From Salvelinus alpinus (lineage: Eukaryota > Chordata > Actinopteri > Salmoniformes > Salmonidae): 64,000 nucleotides of DNA. The stretch is from contig NC_092091.1 of assembly GCF_045679555.1 (NCBI RefSeq), positions 11,123,918 to 11,187,917 of the forward strand. Direction: 5' to 3'. Each line of letters begins with the position of its first letter. Positions within the stretch are counted from its first letter, which is position 1. Below are positions 47,201-56,200 of this stretch, one piece after another. The position numbers and the translations under genes were made by a program. Under the pieces are notes generated by a model that saw only the letters and a list, made by a program, of their open reading frames with translations, searched no databases and was not told the origin of the DNA.

Positions 47201-50200
47201 CTTCAGGGTCGATATTCATTAAGCACCAAAGAAGAAGAAAGCACACTGAAACGAAGGGAATATACCTGAACTTAATCTCAGAGGTATGCTAACTCACATA
47301 GGCTACAGTAGTGTCTATGAATTTCATGCTATACACTAGTATATTATTATTTTAACTAGGAAAGTCAGTTAAGTACAAATTCTTATTTACAATGATGGCT
47401 TACCGGGGAACAGTGAGTTAACTGCCTTGTTCAGTGACAGAACAACAGATTTTTACCCTGTCAGCTCGGGGAATCAATCAACAACCTTTCGGTCTCTGAA
47501 TGACTACCATTTTTCTGTGTTACACTTCAGGTGGTGTATAACGAGCAGAAACTAAAACATCTCAACTGTGGAAGGTTTTAATCAAGTGAGTCTTTGGTGG
47601 CCACAAAATAACGCTGCGAAGTTTGAATTGGAGTTTGGCTACATGTATCAGATCATGGGATGGCGTTTAAAATATTTAACACAGCAGATTGGAATGTGGG
47701 ACGAGCGACAATGATTGAAGCCCGAATTAGAATGTTCCATACTGCGATGAAAGATTCATTAGCCGGTCGTTATTCAAAATTAATACGAGACCAAATCGGT
47801 TGACATTAAAAGTAAAGTCGTCAGAACAAAATGAGACAGGTCCCCAAAGGCTGGACCCTACTGGCACTGCAGATGGCAAGGGCTATAGCAGGCAGCAGCC
47901 TTTTGAATGGTTCATAGGACAAACACACACTAGAAATCGAGCAATTGGCCCTGCAGTCCAGCTATATTTAGCCTCGTCTCTCTCAGCTGACTGGAGTGGT
48001 CTTGTTGTGAGAAGAACTACGTCTCAGCATGACACACAACATGGCTTTGCACTTCCCTCCCCACAAGTCTGAACACAGGGGACCAGTGACCCTGATTCCT
48101 ACCATAGAACCAACCCAAACTACACTGGCTCTGATATTTTCCTTTGCAGCAACTATTGTAGATGCATAACCAGGCCAGCCCAGCTCAGCTCCTGTCAAAT
48201 CAGGCACTGAATCTTACACTGAGCCTTCCCAGTCAAAGCTACCTATAACAAACTCCCTACCTTCATTCCCAGACCCTTCAGTTCTTCCCTGGTCTTATAG
48301 ACATTTTATATACAGTGGGGAGAACAAGTATTTGATACACTGCCGATTTTGCAGGTTTTCCTACTTACAAAGCATGTAGAGGTCTGTAATTTTTATCATA
48401 GGTACACTTCAACTGTGAGAGACGGAATCTAAAACAAAAATACAGAAAATCACATTGTATGATTTTTAAGTAATTAATTTGCATTTTATTGCATGACATA
48501 AGTATTTGATACATCAGAAAAGCAGAACTTAATATTTGGTACAGAAACCTTAGTTTGCAATTACAGAGATCATACGTTTCCTGTAGTTCTTGACCAGGTT
48601 TGCACACACTGCAGCAGGGATTTTGGCCCACTCCTCCATACAGACCTTCTCCAGATCCTTCAGGTTTCGGGGCTGTCGCTGGGCAATACGGACTTTCAGC
48701 TCCCTCCAAAGATTTTCTATTGGGTTCAGGTCTGGAGACTGGCTAGGCCACTCCAGGACCTTGAGATGCTTCTTACGGAGCCACTCCTTAGTTGCCCTGG
48801 CTGTGTGTTTCGGGTCGTTGTCATGCTGGAAGACCCAGCCACGACCCATCTTCAATGCTCTTACTGAGGGAAGGAGGTTGTTGGCCAAGATCTCGCGATC
48901 CATGGCCCCATCCATCCTCCCCTCAATACGGTGCAGTCGTCCTGTCCTTTGCAGAAAAGCATCCCCAAAGAATGATGTTTCCACCTCCATGCTTCACGGT
49001 TGGGATGGTGTTCTTGGGGTTGTACTCATCCTTCTTCTTCCTCCAAACACGGCGAGTGGAGTTTAGACCAAAAAGCTCTATTTTTGTCTCATCAGACCAC
49101 ATGACCTTCTCCCATTCCTCCTCTGGATCATCCAGATGGTCATTGGCAAACTTCAGACGGGCCTGGACATGCGCTGGCTTGAGCAAGGGGACCTTGCGTG
49201 CGCTGCAGGATTTTAATCCATGACGGCGTAGTGTGGTACTAATGGTTTTCTTTGAGACTGTGGTCCCAGCTCTCTTCAGGTCATTGACCAGGTCCTGCCG
49301 TGTAGTTCTGGGCTGATCCCTCACCTTCCCCATGATCATTGATGCCCCACGAGGTGAGATCTTGCATGGAGCCCCAGACCGAGGGTGATTGACCGTCATC
49401 TTCAACTTCTTCCATTTTCTAATAATTGCGCCAACAGTTGTTGCCTTCTCACCAAGCTGCTTGCCTATTGTCCTGTAGCCCATCCCAGCCTTGTGCAGGT
49501 CTACAATTTTATCCCTGATGTCCTTACACAGCTCTCTGGTCTTGGCCATTGTGGAGAGGTTGGAGTCTGTTTGATTGAGTGTGTGGACAGGTGTCTTTTA
49601 TACAGGTAACGATTTCAAACAGGTGCAGTTAATACAGGTAATGAGTGGAGAACAGGAGGGCTTCTTAAAGAAAAACGAACAGGTCTGTGAGAGCCGGAAT
49701 TCTTACTGGTTGGTAGGTGATCAAATACTTATGTCATGCAATAAAATGCAAATTAATTACTTAAAAATCATACAATGTGATTTTCTGGATTTTTGTTTTA
49801 GATTCCGTCTCTCACAGTTGAAGTGTACCTATGATAAAAAGTACAGACCTCTACATGCTTTGTAAGTAGGAAAACCTGCAAAATCGGCAGTGTATCAAAT
49901 ACTTGTTCTCCCCACTGTATGACACTGCCAAGGCAGGGTGAAGACCAAAAGTGGCCTTTCCTTGCCTCCCTGGTGCAGCAGGGCTGCTGGTGGTTCAGTA
50001 ACATGGAACGGGTTCAGCAAGGAAAGTGTGGGGACATGTACAGTGCCTTCAGAAAGAATTCACACCCCTTGACTTTTTCCACATATTGTTATAGGCCGAC
50101 TTTTTTTTTTTTTACTGGCCTACACACAATACCCCATAATGTCGAGGTGGAATTATGTTTTTAGAAATGTTTACAGTTTAATTAAAAAATGTAAAGCTGA

Positions 50201-53200
50201 AATAAGTCAATAAGTATTCAACCCCTTTGTTATGGCAAGCATAAATAAGTTCAGGAGTAAAAATTCTCTTAACAAGTCACATAATAAGTTGCATGGACTC
50301 ACTCTGTGTGCAATAATAGTGTCTACCTCATCTCTGTACCCCACACATACAAGTGTCTGTAAGGTCTCTCAGTCAAGCAGTGAATTTCAAAACACAGATT
50401 CAACTACAAAGACCAGGGAGGTTTTCCAATGCCTCGCAAAGAAGGGCACCTATCGGTGGATGGGTAAAGATAAACGACACTGAAGAAGCCTTTGATCATG
50501 GTGAAGTTATTAATTACGCTTTGGATTGTGTATGAATACCCTCAGTCACTACAACAATGCAGGCGTCCTTCCTAATTCAGTTGCCGGAGAGGAAGGAAAC
50601 CGCTCAGGGATTTCACCATGAAGCCAATGGTGACTTTAAAACAGTTTGTTTAATGGCTGTGATAGGAGAACTGAGGATGGATCAACAACATTGTAGTTAC
50701 TCCATAATACTAACCTAAATGACAGAGTGAAAAGAAGGAAGCCTGTACAGAACGCAAATATTCCAAAACATGTGTCCTGTTTGCCATAAGCCACTAAAGT
50801 AATACTGGGAAAAATGTGACAAAGCAATTCACATTTTGTCCTGAATACAAAGTATTGAATTTGCCCCAATCATATAACTGAGTACCACTATCCATGTTTT
50901 CAAGCATAATGGTGGTTTTATGGGTATGCTTGTAGTCGTTAAGGACTGGGGAGTTTTTCAGGATAAAAAAAGGGGGAAAAAGCTAAGCACTGGCAAAATC
51001 CAGGAGCAAAAGCTGGTTCAGTAAGCTTTCCACCAGACAAGATGAATTCACCTTTCAGCAGGACAATAACCTGAAACACAAGGCCAAATCTACAAGTTGA
51101 TTACTAAGAATACATTGAATGTTCCAGATTGGCTGAGTTAGTTTTGACTTAAATCTACTTGAAAATCTATGGCAAGACCTGAAAATGGTTGTCTAGCAAT
51201 GATCAACAACCAGAGCTTGAAGAACTTAGAAAACAATAAAATGGGAAAATGTTGCACAATCCAGGTGTGGAAAGCTCTTGAGGACTTACCCAGAAACACT
51301 CACTGCTGCACTTATGTAAATTACATTTCTGTATTTCATTTTCAATAAACGTGCAAAAATTGAATTGATTTTGAATTCAAGCTGTAACACAATAAAATAT
51401 GTGGAATTGGCCAAGGGGTATGATGAATACTTTCTGCATGGCTTGAAGTGGTCATTAGTGGCAGGAAGTTCCCAGATTCTTGGCTGAACTCTGAATTCTG
51501 CCGGCAACATCCAGAGAAGTGACTCAATGTTTGGGTTGCTGCAGCCGCCACACCTATTTACCGTGGCTAGTCTAATGCCATTGAGAAGAAAATTGAGTTT
51601 GACTGTATTTTAGGGCAGGGACTTTCTCCTTTAAAGATGCAATCCGTAGCGGTGAAACTGCCACGTCCGTTTGCGATATTACAAATACATTACTTCACAC
51701 AACTAACAGTTTTTCCCCCATCATTGCATGCACAATAATACAGCAGAGTACTATGATTTTTTTTAGATTTTTTTATTTTTTACAACGATGCTGGATGCTC
51801 ATTTCCTCAAAACATAAACAATAAATGCGCCTGGGGGGTGGGCCAGTTTTGCAGTCTATACAAACGTGTGTAGCATTAAACCAGAGTTTAAATTAAAATC
51901 TGAGAAAATCTAACCCAATGTGTGACCCGTTTCAAGAAGCTTGGTGAACGTCGCACATCACTACTTCACAGGAGACATTTGAATGTTTTTTAATCAAAAT
52001 GCGTTTTTGGCAGAAATGCGTTCTGGAACATGTGAACTTTAATGTGGCTTAATTACAAACATGTATGCCATCTGTAAATACAAATAAAATCATTAAAATT
52101 ACAAGCCTAACTGGTTTAGCCACAGAAAACGACTGGAACCTTCCCGCTAGCCATGATTAGCTGAGATAATGGATGGGCTGGACATGCTGAGAGATGAGTT
52201 TGGATTGGTCTGCCATGTAGCAGGCTTCTGTCTATAACATGAGATGCTCAGTATGTGTAGATAATCCTTGCTACCGCTGCTTTTTTGAAAGATAACGTTA
52301 GCCATGGAGATATGCAAAAGTATTGCTACTGCTCTCAACATTGCTGCACATAATTTAGCAGGTGCTATCGACAAAGATCAGTGGGAAAATAGTTGTGATG
52401 GGACTACTTTTCTGCACAAGGTCATTGTGAACCGGTGTGACTTGACACAACAACGGGCCAAACAAGCTGCAGTAACCTACAAAACAAATGGAAAAGACAC
52501 GCTACCATGAAGCGTTCATCCATGTATGGGTAAGAGTCTAATTACATTTTCAGATATTGTACATTTCTAATTTGGTCAGAAAGTTGTTTTCATGCAAGTT
52601 AAAGCATACTGTTAGCTTGCTGGCTCACTAGCTAACGTTTTGTGTATGATCCGTGTAGTAATATTATTTGTATCCATTTGCATTGCTAGTTATAGCCTAA
52701 TGTAAGCTAGCTAACATTGAACCTAGTTGGTTAGCTTTAGCTACCTGCAGATTCATACTACAGCATTTCATGCACAGTGACTAGCTATGTCAATCCATTT
52801 GTACTGTAGCTATGGGTTGGGATTATGATTCATTGTTTAGCTAGATGTCTAAACAAAAGGCTCCACTTCACAAGAGAATGATTACATAATTCATCAAGTT
52901 AGCCAGGTTTGTCTGGGGGTGATTATGGCCATCAATTGTATTTCATGAACATGTGTACATGTCTAGACAATAGTGACCCATCCACTTAGCTAGATGTGGC
53001 TGGGGGGGGGGTTACAGCATTTATTTCACATGACACATCAATTTAGACAAGTGTCTGGGTAAGCATCATCTAATAATAAAATATATATACAATATTCTTA
53101 TCTGTACACTTTCAAAGTCAGATTAGGATATAGGCCAAGGACTAAATAAAGTGTATTTTTTACCTGTAATTTTTCCTTATTGTAGGCTATTAGTTTCAGC

Positions 53201-56200
53201 ACTTTGTCTTGAAATCTTTGGTTGTTTACTACACTACCTTACTCACTCTGTTAAGCACATGGCCTCACATGTGAATCCTTAGAGATGGGTGGGGCTAAGG
53301 CTTAAGAGGGTGTGAACAATGCTGAATAGGTGTAAACAGATAGCTCTCCAGTAGGTGTACTAAAACATTCAAGGGCCCTTTTCTCAAAAGTGGGTTTACA
53401 AGTTTATCAACTTTCAAAGCAGGATTACTTTCCCATTGTTCTTCAACTGCTACCATTTTATACCTCTGAGTCTATACTTTTATGCATTGTAAAAAAATCT
53501 AATTTAAAAAAACACTTAAAATGTTGCTACCTAAGAACGATTTGAGGTGGTGGGTCACATATGGTCATTTCCATGTAAAAGGACCCATGAGCACCAACCA
53601 TGTAAAGTACATAGAAGCATGTCAAATTAGTGTCAAATGAAAGCTAGGCCTCTATATTTTTCAGAAATTAAAGCATGTATATACACATTTTAACCATTTC
53701 CCCATCTTAAATATTAGGAATAAGGAAATGTTTTGATTTCTGGTCAAACAGATTGGAAATGGCTCTTTAGCAGAAAGAAGGTCTTAAGGTATTCAAAATA
53801 CAGCAAAACACAAAGTAAAGACCCCTGTCAACTAATATCAACACATATTCTGCCTTCTGTAAGTTAAGAAACATTGCCTTGTGCCTTGAAATTCTGCTAC
53901 CAAAAAACACACATATCTACGATATTTTCTAATTTCTCTCCCTCGTCAGGAGGAATCTGATAATAAAAGTTCACCGAAGTAACATGTAAACGGTAGACCT
54001 ATCAATTGGTTAGTGCTTTTACTGATATCAATTTTGTTTATGAATTATTATGTGATTAAAACTGTAAATTCTGTTAGGAAATTGGTAATGTAATTTCTGC
54101 AATTAGATTGGCTACAAGGGGAAATCATAGTAGTCAACAAGCCACAGTTGAGTTCACAAGTTTGGACAGCACAGTAGAGTTGAATACGCTATAATGTACT
54201 CTACTGTACTTTGTTGTCCAAACTTGTGAAAGACGTACATCTATGATTGGTTCAGATTTGATCTGGACCAACCAAATTTGGTCTTGCTTGGGGGCAGAGG
54301 TCATTAAAAGAATAGTCAGTGTTAGGCTTGGGCGGTATCCAGATTTTAATAGTGTCATACCGTCCTTCTCTCATCCTGGGATTTACGGTATTACCAACAT
54401 AGCACACAAGGGGGCGCTAAAACGCAAGACAAGTCCATTTGGCCTCTTACCAGAATGCTAACAAAATTAGCACAAAGTAACAATGAAAATCACAGACGCT
54501 GTTAGCTAAATGCTAACGAGCGAAAACTAACAAACTAATTGCAAAGACAGGCAAATCCAGCTCATAAAGTTATACAAGCGTTGCTAGTAGCTACCGAATG
54601 TCATTTTCGATGAGTGTGGACATTTACGAGCGAAAGTGAACAAGGGAAATTGTGCAAAGTTCAGTAGCTGTGTTTTTCCTAAAGAAAGAGCAGCACATGG
54701 AGCAGATGGGAGAACAACGGACGAGGGGGAAAAAACGCTAGTAGGACACACAGGGAAAAAACGCTAGTAGGACGCACAGGGAAAAAACGCTAGTAGGACG
54801 CACAGGGGAAAAACGCTAGTAAGACGCACAGGGAAAAAACGCTAGTAGGACGCACAGGGAAAAAACGCTAGTAGGACGCACAGGGAAAAAACGCTAGTAG
54901 GACGCACAGGGGGAAAAAACGCTAGTAGTACGCACAGGGGAAAAAACGCTAGTAGGACACACAGGGAAAAAACGCTAGTAGGACGCACAGGGGAAAAAAC
55001 GCTAGTAGGACACACAGGGGAAAAAAACGCTAGTAGGACGCACAGGGGGAAAAAACGCTAGTAGGACGCACAGGGGGAAAAAACGCTAGTAGGACGCACA
55101 GGGGGAAAAAACGCTAGTAGGACGCACAGGGGGAAAAAACGCTAGTAGGACGCACAGGGGAAAATGGCAACTGTACAGAACTCAACCAGAGCTCTTTGAC
55201 TTCTGGCATTAAAGCCATTATAAGATATCTGATGGCAAACATTTAGTAGTAAATTGTATACGTGTGTAACTTCATCACCTCCCATGGACCACACAAGAGA
55301 GACCAGCTGATATATATATATAGAACGCTATGGACTCATCAGCTCCCGCTTTCTTCCCTTGTGCTATTTACAAACAAACACGTGACTGGCTCAACTGTTC
55401 TGGAGGACTACGGTAAGCATTATAATGTAAAATAATGTGTCAGGTGACATGAAGAACTCAATCTGCTTTATCTCCTAACGTATTGCACAAGTTAACTGCA
55501 GGTATTAACTTTAAAAAGCAGCTACAAATATTCACATTTATTGAAAAACTTAAAGTAAATAGTTGACGACATTGGAAAAAAAACATCCCTTGGCTTTTAC
55601 CAAATAGCCCAGGATACGGTATACCACCCAAGCCTAGCCAGTGTGTAGAATAATACCCAAATATGCAAAAGAGGATATTGTTATATTTATACCTGTTAGA
55701 CCTATTTAGAATACATCACCATGAAGAGAATGACATTCATATCCATAATTATGCATTCCTGTGTAGTACAGATCAGGGACCCATGATGAAATTCAGTTAT
55801 CGGGTGTAAATCCACTTCACTTACTGTAGTTCAAAAACCAAAAGAGATTTTTTTCAGGGTGTTATTGTCATAGCTGACACCCCATTCTTTCTGCAGACAT
55901 CTTGAATCTTAATTAAGAGCAGATAATTAACAGAGTTTTTGGGAAACGTGGACAAATTCAAGAAAACTGGGAGATTTTACTTCAATTCCATCTGCAGTTC
56001 TTCCAGTAAATGTGTTTTTGTAAAATGTTAAAATGTGTCCTTGTGCCTACAGTTGTATGGTGAGATAAACGTTGAAATCGGAGAGTCCGCGCTTAGGCAT
56101 ATCAAACTGAAAAGTAGGCTACTGCTGGTCACAAAATGTCCACTTTTCTGACGACAGTTGAGGATGAAGGCAACAGTCTTGTATGTCCTTTCTATTCGTC

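Noticed and set aside
48590-49223. Plus-strand frames across Tc1 copy B (and minus-strand frames across copy A)
   Set aside because: Antisense of the transposase gene; the real product is on the other strand in each case.
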